Assembly (NCBI GenBank): GCA_963820075.1
Contig: CAWFYS010000001.1
Coordinates: forward strand, 62,001-126,000
Reading direction: 5' to 3'
Origin: Kumtagia sp963820075
GTDB lineage: Bacteria; Pseudomonadota; Alphaproteobacteria; Rhizobiales; Rhizobiaceae
DNA length: 64,000 bases
Translations under genes and position numbers: made by a program
The notes under the pieces: generated by a model
The model's input: the letters and a program-made list of their open reading frames with translations, nothing else
Told to the model about the DNA's origin: nothing
Databases searched by the model: none
In this document: positions 39,285-48,932 of the stretch, piece by piece
Numbering within the stretch: the first letter of the stretch is position 1
Layout of the letters: every line of letters begins with the position of its first letter

Positions 39285-40561
39285 TCCCGTTCAAAGAGGC
39301 CGACAAGCTGGCCGATGCTGGAGCGGTGGTCGAAATGCGGCGCGCACGCGCCGCTCGGCGGCCTCGCCGAGCGCCCGGCGCAGACCGGGATTGGCGATGG
39401 CCCGCGCGAGTGCCGCCGCCAGCGCCCGCGGATCGTCCGGCTCGACCAGCAGGCCGTTTTCTGCGTCGGTGATCAGTTCGGGAATACCCGAGATCGCCGT
39501 GGACACGCAGGGCAGGCGCTGGCTCGACGCCTCGACCAGCACATTGGGCAGCCCGTCGCGGTCGCCGTCGCCGGCAATCCGGCAGGCCAGCGCGAACAGG
39601 TCGGCCTTGCGGTAATGCGCCAGCACCTCTTTCTGCGCCAGCGCGCCCAACCAGTTCACGCGGTCCGCGATGCCCAGCCGCGACGCCAGCTCTCTGAGCC
39701 TGGGAAGCCCTTCACCGCCGCCGATATGCTCGAATCGCCATGCGAGCCCGGCCGGCAACAAAGCGAGCGCCCCTAGCAGCGTATCGTATCCTTTCTTGTC
39801 GACTGCCCGGCCGACACTGACGATGACGACAGGCTTGCCGGGGTCGGACCCGTCGGTGGCCGCGCGCGTGCCCGCTGAACGGCGCAAAACGGTCGAGGTC
39901 GAGGCCGTGATAGCTGAGATGCACCCGGCCCGGCTCCGCGGCCAGACCGCGCAGATGTTCGAAGCCCGAATGCGTGCAGGTCACGACCCAGCGGGCATGC
40001 CGGAGCTTTTCTTCCAGTTCCCAATCGGCCGAAGTCCATATGTCCTTGGCATGGGCGGAGCAGGTCCAGTCGATGCCGGTGATCCGGCTGGCATAAGTGG
40101 CGACGGAGGCCGGCGTGTGAATGAAATGCGCGTGCAGCCACCCCGCGTCCTTCGGCCACTCCGCCGCCAGCACCAGCGCCTGGCCGAAGCGGCGCACGCG
40201 GTTGCGTGTCGGATCGCGGCGCAGATCCGGGATAAATCGCGCGAGCGCGCGCCAGAAGCCGGGGCGGAGCAAGCCCAGCAGGGCGGCCTTGACCACGCGC
40301 CAGCGCTCCTCATGCAAATATTCCGGCAGGTAGACGACCGGCGCCCTTGATTTCGTCATGTACCGGGTGGCGCTTCTTGTCAGTCGGCCGGCGCATCGAA
40401 ACGAGGACCAGGTCGAGCCCCGCGCGCTCCAGGCCGAGCAGTTCCTGTGCGATGAAGGTCTCGGAAAGGCGCGGATAGCCCTTGAGCAGGATGACGACCT
40501 TGCGCCGCGCCGGAGATGCCGGATACCCGGCTTTGGATTTGGGGCTTGTTCTTTCCAGCAA
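39269..40561 (-). CDS. Glycosyltransferase family 4 protein, reading frame broken
   Basis: The start MLERTSPKSKAGYPASPARR leads to VVILLKGYPRLSETFIAQELLGLERAGL, typical of GT4 enzymes for capsule or exopolysaccharide. The acceptor domain has LHAHFIHTPASVATYASRITGIDWTCSAHAKDIW. The donor domain shows VIVSVGRAVDKKGYDTLLGA, the EX7E-like DGLPNVLVEASSQRLPCVST and ENGLLVEPDDPRALA. Shifts lie near 40355, 39885 and 39330. With corrections the C-terminus is FDHRSSIGQLVGLFEREWQR, giving about 430 residues. It overlaps the MurG-like gene by 16 bases. Confidence 0.85.
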
Positions 40562-40692
40562 GGGCGCAACGGTTCCTATGCTTGCTTGGCGAATATAAGC
40601 GGCGTTTGCGCAAATCGTGACCGCAGGCCGGACGGGGATCCTGTTGCGAGCGCCAGGAGTTCATACCCGGATTCCCGCCGGGAGGTGAACTC

Positions 40693-41901
40693 TCAGCCCT
40701 CGACGACGGAAAGACGCCGCGCCGGCCGCTGGTCGAGCCAATCGCCAACGATTTCGGAAATATGCACGAGCCCCTCGAGCCGCAGATCGGGGCTGGATTT
40801 CGACGGAGGCGCGCGATTTGGCAGCGCCTTGAGCGCCGCGGCGAAAAGCTTCGCGTCCTCCGCCTCCTCGGGCAGCAGCATGTCGACAAGGCCAAGCTCG
40901 GCGGCGCGTCTGGCGCGAATGAGCTGTTCCTCGCGCGGCTGAATGCGCGGCACGATCAGCGCCGGCTTGTCGAAGGACAGGATCTCGCAATAGGTATTGT
41001 AGCCGCCCATCGATACGACCGCCTTTGCTCCGGCGATCAACTCCTCCATGCGGTTGTCGAATTCGCGGATCTCGATGTAGGGGATGTTCGCGCCTTTTGC
41101 GATCAGCCGCTGCCGCTTCTTCGCCGGCATGTAGGGTCCGAGCATGATCAGCGCCCTATGCGTCAGGCTGGGGTCTTGCTGGTATGCGTGAATGACATCG
41201 TGAATGAGTTCGGCCCCGTCGCCGCCGCCGCCGGTGGTCACGAGGATATAGTCGCCCTTGGGCCGGTGGTCGGGCGGCTCGCCATGCGACAGGCTGCGCT
41301 GAAGGAAGCCCACGAAGCTCATCTTCGCCCGCACCGCGGGCGGAACATCGAGGCCGGCAAGCGGATCGTAGAAGTCCGGCGGTCCATAGACCCAAATCAT
41401 GTCGTAGAACAGGCCGATCTTGCGCATCGTGTCGCGGCGCGTCCATTCGGCGTCGAGCAGATGCGGCGCGTCCAGCACGTCGCGCAGGCCCAGCACCAGC
41501 GTCGTGCCGCGGGTCTTAAGATAGGCCAGCGTATCCTCGACCTCGCCGCGCAGGCCCATCGGCTCCTTGTCAACGATGAAGATGTCGGGCTGGAAGGTTT
41601 CAGCCGTGTGGCGGATGATCGACTGGCGCATCTTCAGCGTCTCATGCACGTCGATGTGCTGCTCCAGCGAGGTGTATTCGCCGTTCCTCAGCTTGATTAC
41701 GCTCGGGATCTTCACGAAGTCGACGCGGGCGCGGTAGTCGAAGGCACCGGCAATCTGCGCGCCCGAGATGATCAGGACGTTCAGTCCGCGAAAATCCTCG
41801 ACCAGCGAATGCGCGATCGTCCGGCACCGCCTGAGATGGCCGAGACCGAACGTATCATGGCTGTACATAAGGACACGAGCATGCTCGAAGCGCCGCATCA
41901 T
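40693..41901 (-). CDS. MurG-like glycosyltransferase (GT28 type)
   Basis: This 402-residue protein has the GT-B fold. The N-terminus is ARVLMYSHDTFGLGHLRRCRTIAHSL, with the LGHLRR loop, and the donor domain has ILVTTGGGGDGAELIHDVIH and AGAKAVVSMGGYNTYCEILSFDKPALIVPRIQPREEQLIRA. The GGYNTYCE element is characteristic of UDP-sugar-binding MurG-type enzymes. Its donor and acceptor are unknown. It is the most upstream gene of this leftward glycosyltransferase group and is separated from the next by 131 bases. The frame is intact. Confidence 0.85.
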   Translation of the reverse strand: MMRRFEHARVLMYSHDTFGLGHLRRCRTIAHSLVEDFRGLNVLIISGAQIAGAFDYRARVDFVKIPSVIKLRNGEYTSLEQHIDVHETLKMRQSIIRHTAETFQPDIFIVDKEPMGLRGEVEDTLAYLKTRGTTLVLGLRDVLDAPHLLDAEWTRRDTMRKIGLFYDMIWVYGPPDFYDPLAGLDVPPAVRAKMSFVGFLQRSLSHGEPPDHRPKGDYILVTTGGGGDGAELIHDVIHAYQQDPSLTHRALIMLGPYMPAKKRQRLIAKGANIPYIEIREFDNRMEELIAGAKAVVSMGGYNTYCEILSFDKPALIVPRIQPREEQLIRARRAAELGLVDMLLPEEAEDAKLFAAALKALPNRAPPSKSSPDLRLEGLVHISEIVGDWLDQRPARRLSVVEG

Positions 41902-42133
41902 GCAGGTTTCACCCTCGTTTCGCCCTTGCGGCGTTTCGCTCCCAAACGCAACCTACCCTATACGGCCCGCGCCGGTCGGTCTATCGCTCCCTTCGGCCCA
42001 GATAGGGTCGCGGGAATGACCTTAACAGGGGGCGGGTAGCTCTAATGCTCGGATTGCCGGGTTCGGGAAATTCGCATAACGTTTGCCGAACGATAAAAAC
42101 GGGCTGAACCCGAAACCAGAAAAGGTGGTCCAC

Positions 42134-43168
42134 ATGCCCTTTCGTTGGTCTGCCCGACATGCCGTCGGGTTCTCTCGCCGTGACCTTCTGAAAGCCGCGG
42201 GCGCCGGCGCGGCCCTGTCGGCGGTAAGCTTTCCGGCACGTCTGATGGCGCAGGAACCGCTCAAGGTTGCCGCCATCTATACCGTACCCGTCGAGCAGCA
42301 ATGGGTCAGCCGCATCCACAAGGCCGCCAACGCCGCGAAGGATCGGGGCGACATCGAGTATGTTTTCTCCGAGAATACGTCGAACAATGACTATGAGCGC
42401 GTCATGCGCGAATATGCCGAGGCCGGCAACAAGCTGATCATCGGCGAAGTGTTCGGCGTGGAAGACGCCGCCCGCACGGTGGCGAAGGACTATCCGGACG
42501 TCGCCTTCCTGATGGGATCGAGCTTCAAGCCGGACGAAGCGGTCCCCAATTTCGCGGTGTTCGACAACTATATCCAGGATGCCTCGTATCTTTCCGGCAT
42601 TATTGCCGGCGCCATGACCAAGTCGAAGAGCATCGGCATGGTCGGCGGCTACCCCATTCCCGAGGTCAACCGGCTCATGAATGCTTTCATGGCGGGCGTG
42701 AAGGAGATCGCGCCGGACACGAAGTTCCAAGTCTCGTTCATAGGCTCCTGGTTCGACCCGCCCAAGGCCAAGGAGACCGCCTTCGCGCAAATCGACGGGG
42801 GCGCCGACATCATGTATGCCGAGCGCTTCGGCGTTTCCGATGCCGCCAAGGAGCGCAAGGTTCTGGCGATCGGCAACGTCATCGACACGCAGCCGGATTA
42901 TCCGGAGACGGTGGTCGCCTCGGCGCTGTGGCATTTCGAGCCGACGCTGGACAAGGCGATCGCCGAGGTCAAGGCCGGCACATTCAAGGCCGCCGACTAC
43001 GGGGTCTACTCCTTCATGAAGGAAGGCGGCAGTTCGCTGGCCCCGCTCGGAACCTTCGAGGACAAGGTGCCGGAGGAGGCCAGGAAGCTGGTCGCGGAAA
43101 AGGAAAAGGCGATCAAGGACGGCTCATTCGTGGTCGAGATCAACGACACGGAGCCGAAGCCGGGCTGA
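42134..43168 (+). CDS. BMP-family nucleoside/base ABC transporter substrate-binding protein
   Basis: This 344-residue protein begins MPFRWSARHAVGFSRRDLLKAAGAG, a twin-arginine (SRRDLLK) Tat signal, cleaved near MAQE. The mature region KVAAIYTVPVEQQWVSRIHKAANAAKDRG, IIGEVFGVEDAARTVAKDYPDVAFLMGSSF, FDNYIQDASYLSGIIAGAMT and FIGSWFDPPKAKETAFAQIDGGADIMY is that of BMP/PnrA-like binding proteins, which bind nucleosides or purine/pyrimidine derivatives. The start at 42134 is set by the Tat motif and GGTGG; an in-frame start at 42083 is less likely. It is first in an operon with cytosine deaminase at the end. Confidence 0.93.
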   Translation: MPFRWSARHAVGFSRRDLLKAAGAGAALSAVSFPARLMAQEPLKVAAIYTVPVEQQWVSRIHKAANAAKDRGDIEYVFSENTSNNDYERVMREYAEAGNKLIIGEVFGVEDAARTVAKDYPDVAFLMGSSFKPDEAVPNFAVFDNYIQDASYLSGIIAGAMTKSKSIGMVGGYPIPEVNRLMNAFMAGVKEIAPDTKFQVSFIGSWFDPPKAKETAFAQIDGGADIMYAERFGVSDAAKERKVLAIGNVIDTQPDYPETVVASALWHFEPTLDKAIAEVKAGTFKAADYGVYSFMKEGGSSLAPLGTFEDKVPEEARKLVAEKEKAIKDGSFVVEINDTEPKPG

Positions 43169-44769
43169 TGCCGTTCCCGGTCGAGGCCGCGATGACCCCA
43201 TCCGACCCGCCGCCGCCGGCATCCTTCCCCGAAAGGACAGGCGTCCCCGGCGCGGCGCCTGTCCTGCGGTTGTCCGGCATCACCAAGCGGTTCGGCGCGC
43301 TGACAGCCAACGACGCGATCTCGTTCGATCTCGCCAGAGGCGAGATTGCCGCGCTGCTCGGCGAGAATGGCGCCGGCAAGACGACGCTGATGAACATACT
43401 TTTCGGTCACTATGTCGCCGACGAGGGCACCGTGGAGGCTTTCGGCAAGCGGCTGCCGGCGGGTGATCCCCGTGCTGCGCTCGACGCCGGCGTCGGCATG
43501 GTGCACCAGCATTTCACCCTCGCCGAGAACATGACGGTGCTCGAAAACATCGTGCTCGGCACCCAGGCCCTGTGGCGTCCGCGCCTTGACCGCGCCGCCG
43601 CGCGGGCCCGCATCGACAAGCTCGCCGCCGATTTCGGGCTTGCCGCCGCCGCGGATGCGCCGGTCTCGGAACTCAGCGTCGGCGAGCGGCAGCGCGTCGA
43701 AATCCTCAAGGCGCTCTATCGCGACGCCCGCATCCTCATCCTCGATGAGCCGACCGCGGTGCTTACGCCCGCCGAGACCGACGCGCTGTTCCGCACGCTC
43801 AAGCTGCTGGTAGCCCAGGGGCTGTCCATCATCTTCATTTCGCACAAGCTCGCCGAAGTTATCGCGGTCAGCGACCGGGTACTGGTACTGCGGTCGGGAA
43901 GGCTTGCCGGCGAGCGGCGCACCAGCGAAACGACGCGCGCCGAACTGGCGGAACTCATGGTTGGCCGGGATGTTGCGCCGCCGCCGATAAAGGACGTTCC
44001 CTATGGCGGCCGCGTGCTTATGCTTGAGAACGTTTCGACCGGGGGAAAGAGCTCCGGCGCGGCGCTGGACGGGGCTTCGCTGACGCTCAGAACGGGAGAG
44101 ATTTTCGGCCTCGCCGGCGTTTCGGGCAACGGCCAGGCAGCCCTTGCCGCGCTGCTTTCCGGCAGCGAGCGGCCGATCGCGGGGACGATCCTGCTCGACG
44201 GCGAGACGCATGAACCATGGTCGACCCGCGAGGCCCTGGAACTCGGCATCGGCCGCATCCCGGAGGACCGGCACGCTCTCGGCACGATCGGCGATATGAC
44301 GGTTGCCGAGAATCTGATCACGGAGAGCTACCGTTCGCCGCGCTTCTGCCGTTGGGGTCTTCTTGATCGGGGCGCGGCACGGGCGTTCACCAGGCAGATC
44401 ATCGCCGACTACGACGTCAAATGTCCATCTCCCGATACGCGTATCCGCCTGCTTTCGGGCGGCAACATGCAGAAGCTCATTCTCGGGAGGGCGCTCGATC
44501 CGGAGCCGCGCATCATTGTCGCCAACCAGCCGACGCGCGGACTCGACATCGGCGCCGTCGCCTATGTGCATACCCGGCTGGTCGAAGCGCGCGACCGGGG
44601 TGCGGCGATTTTGCTGATATCGGAGGATCTGGAGGAGATCGTCGCGCTGTCCGATCGTTTGGCCGCGATCTCCAAGGGTCGCATCTCCCCGCCGTCACGG
44701 CGCGGAGAGCGCACGATCCGCGAGCTTGGCGAGTTGATGGCCGGGCATGGCATGGAGGCGGCGGCATAA
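43168..44769 (+). CDS. BMP-linked ABC transporter ATPase (two domains, RbsA-type)
   Basis: This 533-residue protein contains two ABC domains. The first has Walker A GENGAGKTTLM, signature ELSVGERQRVEILKAL and Walker B ILILDEPTAVLTPAE. The second has a degenerate Walker A region GVSGNGQAALA in place of GxxGxGKT, signature LLSGGNMQKLILGRAL and IIVANQPTRGLDIGA, again lacking the normal DE. This asymmetry is usual in the RbsA/nucleoside-importer type. It overlaps the binding-protein stop by ATGA. The C-terminus after GRISPPSRRGERT is a little basic. It powers the two permeases that follow. Confidence 0.93.
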   Translation: MPFPVEAAMTPSDPPPPASFPERTGVPGAAPVLRLSGITKRFGALTANDAISFDLARGEIAALLGENGAGKTTLMNILFGHYVADEGTVEAFGKRLPAGDPRAALDAGVGMVHQHFTLAENMTVLENIVLGTQALWRPRLDRAAARARIDKLAADFGLAAAADAPVSELSVGERQRVEILKALYRDARILILDEPTAVLTPAETDALFRTLKLLVAQGLSIIFISHKLAEVIAVSDRVLVLRSGRLAGERRTSETTRAELAELMVGRDVAPPPIKDVPYGGRVLMLENVSTGGKSSGAALDGASLTLRTGEIFGLAGVSGNGQAALAALLSGSERPIAGTILLDGETHEPWSTREALELGIGRIPEDRHALGTIGDMTVAENLITESYRSPRFCRWGLLDRGAARAFTRQIIADYDVKCPSPDTRIRLLSGGNMQKLILGRALDPEPRIIVANQPTRGLDIGAVAYVHTRLVEARDRGAAILLISEDLEEIVALSDRLAAISKGRISPPSRRGERTIRELGELMAGHGMEAAA

Positions 44770-44870
44770 GGTGCGGCGGACCGAGGCACTCATCGGCTCC
44801 GGCAGGACAATGGGGCGTGTGAAAGGGCAATGTCCCTCGCCGCGGGCTCGCTTGCGCCTAGGGGCCAGCC

Positions 44871-45920
44871 ATGCGACTTGAGCCGAAGCCCGCGCCATCG
44901 TTCGCCGCGACACTTCTGTACCCCGCCGGAGCCGTCCTCGCCACGCTCGGCATCGCGGCGCTGCTGGTGCTTGCGGCGGGCGCTTCGCCGCTGTCGGTTT
45001 TCTATCTGGTCGCGCGCGGCGCCGCCGGGTCGCAATTCGCGATCGTCGAGACCTTGACCCGGGCGACGCCGCTGATCTTCACGGGGCTCGCGGTGGCTGT
45101 CGCCTTCCGGGCCAGGCTCTGGAACATCGGCGCCGAGGCGCAACTCTATATTGGCGGGGTCGTGACGGTCGTGTTGGGCACCGGCCTGCTGCCGCTGCCG
45201 CCCCTGCTGCTGATCCCGCTGATCATGGCCGCCGCGATGCTGGCCGGCGCTTTGCTGCTGCTCGGACCTGCGCTGCTGAAGACCCGGTTCGGCGTCGACG
45301 AGGTCGTCACCACCTTGCTGTTGAACTTCATCGTGCTGCTGTTCGTGTCGATGCTGCTCGAAGGCGTTCTCAAGGATCCGACCGGCCTCGGCTGGCCGCA
45401 GTCGCGGAAGGTGATAGAAGCGGCGCAGTTGCCGCGCATAATCCAGGGCAAGCGGCTGCACTACGGGTTCGTTATCGCGCTGGTCGCGGCGGTCGCCGTC
45501 TGGGTGCTGATGAAGAAGACGGCGCTTGGATACGAGATGCGCGCCGTCGGCCACAATCCGGAAGCGGCGCGCTTTGCCGGGATGCCGGTCAACCGCGTGC
45601 TGATGAAGACAGCTTTGCTGTCCGGCGGCCTTGCCGCGCTCGCCGGCTTTTCGGAAGTGTCCGGGCTGAAGGGCAACCTCACGCTCGATCTCTCGCCGGG
45701 CTACGGCTACTCCGGCATCGTGGTGGCGATGCTCTCCATGCTCAATCCGCTCGGCGTCATCGCCTCGGCGATCTTTGTAGCCGGCATCTTCGTTGGCGCC
45801 GATGCCATGAGCCGCTCGGCCGGCGTTCCGAGCTATATCGCCGACGTCATGGTTGCCACCGCGCTGCTCACCATGGTGGTGGCGATCCTGTTGTCGCGGT
45901 TCCGGCTGAGGTGGAGGTAG
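44871..45920 (+). CDS. BMP-linked ABC transporter permease 1
   Basis: This 349-residue inner-membrane protein has about nine hydrophobic segments. Family-like stretches include FRARLWNIGAEAQLYIGGVVTVVLG (about 85-109), RFGVDEVVTTLLLNFIVLLFVSMLL, and GYEMRAVGHNPEAARFAGMPVNRVLM (about 220-245), the cytoplasmic coupling loop of nucleoside-type permeases. It begins 101 bases after the ATPase stop and pairs with permease 2 beyond the inserted repeat at 45999-46171. No frameshift is seen. Confidence 0.92.
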   Translation: MRLEPKPAPSFAATLLYPAGAVLATLGIAALLVLAAGASPLSVFYLVARGAAGSQFAIVETLTRATPLIFTGLAVAVAFRARLWNIGAEAQLYIGGVVTVVLGTGLLPLPPLLLIPLIMAAAMLAGALLLLGPALLKTRFGVDEVVTTLLLNFIVLLFVSMLLEGVLKDPTGLGWPQSRKVIEAAQLPRIIQGKRLHYGFVIALVAAVAVWVLMKKTALGYEMRAVGHNPEAARFAGMPVNRVLMKTALLSGGLAALAGFSEVSGLKGNLTLDLSPGYGYSGIVVAMLSMLNPLGVIASAIFVAGIFVGADAMSRSAGVPSYIADVMVATALLTMVVAILLSRFRLRWR

Positions 45921-45998
45921 GCAATGCCGGCGCTTGAGGCTGTCTTGCCGAGGTCGGCACTCTACGTTGCCTGTCGAGGTTCTGCGCGGAAGCTGTCG

Positions 45999-46171
45999 CC
46001 CTACGTTGCCCCCCTCGGCCTGCCGGCCATCTCCCCCACAAAGGTGGAGATTGGCCGGCCGCTCTGGCTTCGCCAATCGCAAACGTTGCAGGAATGGCGG
46101 CGGCGTCGAAGCTGCCAATCTCCCCACTTGCGGGGGAGATGGCCGGCAGGCCAGAGGGGGGCAACGTAGGG
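45999..46171. repeat. Inverted-repeat element, CCCTACGTTGCC termini, in the BMP transporter operon
   Basis: CCCTACGTTGCCCCCCTC at 45999 is answered at the right end by its reverse complement ending at 46171, and the arms extend about 40 bases with the inner GCCTGCCGGCCATCTCCCCC. About 85 bases lie between the arms. The element takes half of the 345-base gap between the two permease genes. It is a variant of the CTCCCC-type palindromes found elsewhere here. Confidence 0.75.
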
Positions 46172-46265
46172 CTCCTGCCCTTGCATGGATGCAATTGTCT
46201 GCGCGATCGCGGCAGTGAGAGGGGCGTGAAGGGCTCCAACTGGACCCACGGAGGTTGGCACTAGA

Positions 46266-47207
46266 ATGGAAGCCCTTGAAATCCTGTTCACCGCTTCCTT
46301 CTGGGTCGCCGCGATCCGCATCGCCTCGCCGCTGATCTTTGCCACGATGGGGGAACTGATCTGCGAGCGCGCCGGGGTGCTCAATCTGGGCATTGAGGGC
46401 ATCATGACCGTCGGCGCCTTCGCCGGCTGGTTTACCGTCTATTCCGGCGGCGATCTGTGGACGGGTGTCGCGGTCGCGGCACTTGCGGGCGCGGCTTTCG
46501 GCCTGCTGCATGCCACGCTCACCGTGCCGCTCGGCCTGTCGCAGCATGTCGTCGGCATCGGCATTACCTTGCTCGCCACGAGTTTGACCTACTATTTCTA
46601 TCGCCTGGCGCTGCCGGAAGTCACCTCGCCCCCGAAGATCGATCCGTTCCAGCCCTTGCCAATCCCCGGACTGTCGCAAATCCCGATCCTCGGCGAGGCG
46701 CTGTTTTCGCAGACGCCGCTTACCTATCTCGCCTTCCTGACTGTCGCCATCGTCGCCTGGGTGCTCTATCGCACGCCGCTGGGGCTGGCGCTGCGCGCCG
46801 CGGGTGAAAACCCGTCCGCCGTCGAGGCGCAAGGCATCAGCGTTTCGGGCATCCGCATCGGCGCGGTCATGGCCGGCAGCGCGCTGATGGCGATCGGCGG
46901 AGCCTTCCTCACCATGTCGGCCTTCAATTCCTTCTTCTTCGAGATGATCAACGGCCGCGGCTGGATCTGCATCGCGCTCGTCGTTTTCGGCTCGTGGCGG
47001 CCCGGCAAGGCGCTGATCGGCGCCATATTGTTCGCCGCCTTCGACGCTTATCAGATTCGCCTGCAGCAGCTTACCGGCGGGGTCGTGCCCTACCAGATTT
47101 TCCTGATGATGCCCTACGCGCTGTCGATCCTGGCGCTTATCCTGGTGGCGCGCCGGGCCACCTATCCGCGAGCGCTGATGGTTCCCTATCAGAAGGGCGA
47201 AAGATGA
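46266..47207 (+). CDS. BMP-linked ABC transporter permease 2
   Basis: This 313-residue protein has about eight membrane segments. The ICERAGVLNLGIEGIMTVGAFAG stretch (about 36-58) is the conserved N-terminal motif of nucleoside-type permeases. The coupling loop is LGLALRAAGENPSAVEAQGISVSGIRIGAVM (about 172-202), and the FVVFGSWRPGKALIGAILFAAFDA segment follows. It ends in overlap with the cytosine deaminase start (ATGA), which links import to deamination. Confidence 0.92.
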   Translation: MEALEILFTASFWVAAIRIASPLIFATMGELICERAGVLNLGIEGIMTVGAFAGWFTVYSGGDLWTGVAVAALAGAAFGLLHATLTVPLGLSQHVVGIGITLLATSLTYYFYRLALPEVTSPPKIDPFQPLPIPGLSQIPILGEALFSQTPLTYLAFLTVAIVAWVLYRTPLGLALRAAGENPSAVEAQGISVSGIRIGAVMAGSALMAIGGAFLTMSAFNSFFFEMINGRGWICIALVVFGSWRPGKALIGAILFAAFDAYQIRLQQLTGGVVPYQIFLMMPYALSILALILVARRATYPRALMVPYQKGER

Positions 47208-48481
47208 GTTTTGATCTGATCGTCAAAGGCGGAACGCTGCCCGACGGCCGGGTGGCCGATATCGGCATTTCGGGCGAGACCATCGCGGCGATCGGGCAAG
47301 GGCTTGACGCGCCGGCCGGGCGTATCGTCGATGCCGCGGGCGACCTGGTCTCGCCGCCCTTCGTCGATCCGCATTTCCACATGGACGCCACGCTCTCCTA
47401 CGGCCTGCCGCGCATCAACGTGTCCGGCACGCTGCTGGAGGGCATTGCACTATGGGGTGAACTGAAGCCGCTGCTTACCCATGAGGCGGTGAAGGAGAGA
47501 GCACTCGCCTATTGCGACTGGGCGGTCTCGATGGGACTGCTCGCCATCCGCACCCATGTCGACACCTGCGACGACCGCCTTCTCGCCGTCGAGGCGTTGC
47601 TGGAGGTGAAAAAGCAGGTCGCGCCCTATATCGATTTGCAGCTTGTTGCCTTCCCGCAGGATGGCTTCTACCGCTCGCCGACCGCTCGCGAGAATACGTT
47701 GCGCGCACTCGACCTCGGCGTCGACATTGTCGGCGGCATCCCGCATTTCGAGCGGACCATGGATGACGGCCGCCGTTCGGTGATCGAACTTTGCGAGATC
47801 GCCGAACAGCGCGGGCTGATGGTCGACATGCATTGCGACGAGACCGACGACCCGCTGTCGCGCCACATCGAGCAACTTGCCTGCGAGACCCAGCGCCTTG
47901 GCTTGCAGGGCAGGGTGGCCGGCTCGCACCTCACTTCGATGCATTCCATGGACAATTACTACGTCTCGAAGCTCCTGCCGCTGATCGCCGAGGCGCAAGT
48001 CGCCGCCATTCCCAATCCGCTGATCAACATCATGCTGCAAGGCCGGCACGACACCTATCCGAAGCGCCGCGGACTGACGCGCGTGCCGGAGATGCTGAAA
48101 CACGGCATCCGCGTCGGCTGGGGCCAGGATTGCGTGCTCGACCCGTGGTATTCGCTGGGCACCGCCGACATGCTCGATGTCGCCTTCATGGGCCTGCACG
48201 TCGCGCAGATGTCGAGCCCGGCCGACATGGAGCGCTGCTACGACATGGTGACCAACGTCAATGCAGCGATCATGGGCCTCGACCATCTCGGGCTCGGCGT
48301 GGGCAAGCGCGCCAGCCTCGTTGTTCTGGATGCCGCCAATCCGATCGAGGCGCTGCGGCTGCGGGCGGAGCGGCTCTACGTCATTTCGCGGGGCAAGGTG
48401 GTTGCCGAGCGCGAGAAACGTGCAACGAAACTCGCGATTGCCGGGCGGCCGGCAACGGTCGCGCGCCGGCACCGGGCGTAG
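47204..48481 (+). CDS. codA: Cytosine deaminase (CodA-type amidohydrolase)
   Basis: This 425-residue cytoplasmic enzyme hydrolyses cytosine to uracil and ammonia. It has the metal-binding HxH of DPHFHMD (His57, His59), the substrate/metal stretch IRTHVDTCDD, DMHCDETDDPLSRHIEQLA, the Gly-Ser-His segment VAGSHLTSMHSMD, and the catalytic GWGQDCVLDPWYSLGTADMLDVA. These match CodA more closely than dihydropyrimidinase or guanine deaminase. It is the last gene of the BMP transporter operon and overlaps permease 2 by four bases. This suggests that the transporter takes up cytosine or a pyrimidine nucleoside. Confidence 0.88.
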   Translation: MSFDLIVKGGTLPDGRVADIGISGETIAAIGQGLDAPAGRIVDAAGDLVSPPFVDPHFHMDATLSYGLPRINVSGTLLEGIALWGELKPLLTHEAVKERALAYCDWAVSMGLLAIRTHVDTCDDRLLAVEALLEVKKQVAPYIDLQLVAFPQDGFYRSPTARENTLRALDLGVDIVGGIPHFERTMDDGRRSVIELCEIAEQRGLMVDMHCDETDDPLSRHIEQLACETQRLGLQGRVAGSHLTSMHSMDNYYVSKLLPLIAEAQVAAIPNPLINIMLQGRHDTYPKRRGLTRVPEMLKHGIRVGWGQDCVLDPWYSLGTADMLDVAFMGLHVAQMSSPADMERCYDMVTNVNAAIMGLDHLGLGVGKRASLVVLDAANPIEALRLRAERLYVISRGKVVAEREKRATKLAIAGRPATVARRHRA

Positions 48482-48525
48482 AGCTTGCCGGTCGAGTATT
48501 CCTCCGAACCGGTATACCGTCGATC

Positions 48526-48922
48526 ACCCCTCATCCGTCGCCTTCGGCGACACTTCTCCCACAAGGGGAGAAGGGGGACCAGCACGCGCCGCCGCGCGCA
48601 GGTGAAGCGGAATCTCCGCAGAAGCTGCAGACTTATATGAGGGGTGCTGCTCGCCGTTCCGCCGTCGCAAGAAGTGTCGATCGGAGCAGGTTCGGCCGCG
48701 TCGCGTTTCTTCCAGCACCTCTCATCCGACCTCGCTTCGCTCGGCCACCTTCTCCCACAAGGGGAGAAGGTGGCGCCCGGTCGGGGACGCGTGCGGCCTG
48801 TCTGGTCGAAGGCGTCTGCTGCTGGTCGTCGGCGCGGAGGATTTTCGGCGGCGGCGATGCTTGGCTCCCCCTTCTCCCCTTGTGGGAGAAGGTGCCTGAG
48901 CGAAGAGAAGGCGGATGAGGGG
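48526..48922. repeat. Three clustered half-copies of the CCCCTCATCCG-type element
   Basis: Half copies lie at about 48526-48578, 48717-48772 and 48867-48922. The first two run in one direction (CTTCTCCCACAAGGGGAGAA) and the third in reverse (CTTCTCCCCTTGTGGGAGAA). They occupy most of the 451-base convergent gap between codA and the FAD monooxygenase. No gene is seen between them. The opposed copies could form a long hairpin in either transcript. Confidence 0.7.
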
Positions 48923-48932
48923 TTTGCGACGC

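Noticed and set aside
34550..40561. A genuine cluster of pseudogenes
   Set aside because: Breaks are almost all single-base homopolymer changes with good coding conservation on both sides, so read error is the simpler explanation; kept open as a finding.
42060..42130. GTTCGG...CCGAAC inverted repeat upstream of the BMP binding protein as an operator
   Set aside because: Arms are only six bases with a spacer of about 19, too weak to support without comparison to other genomes.
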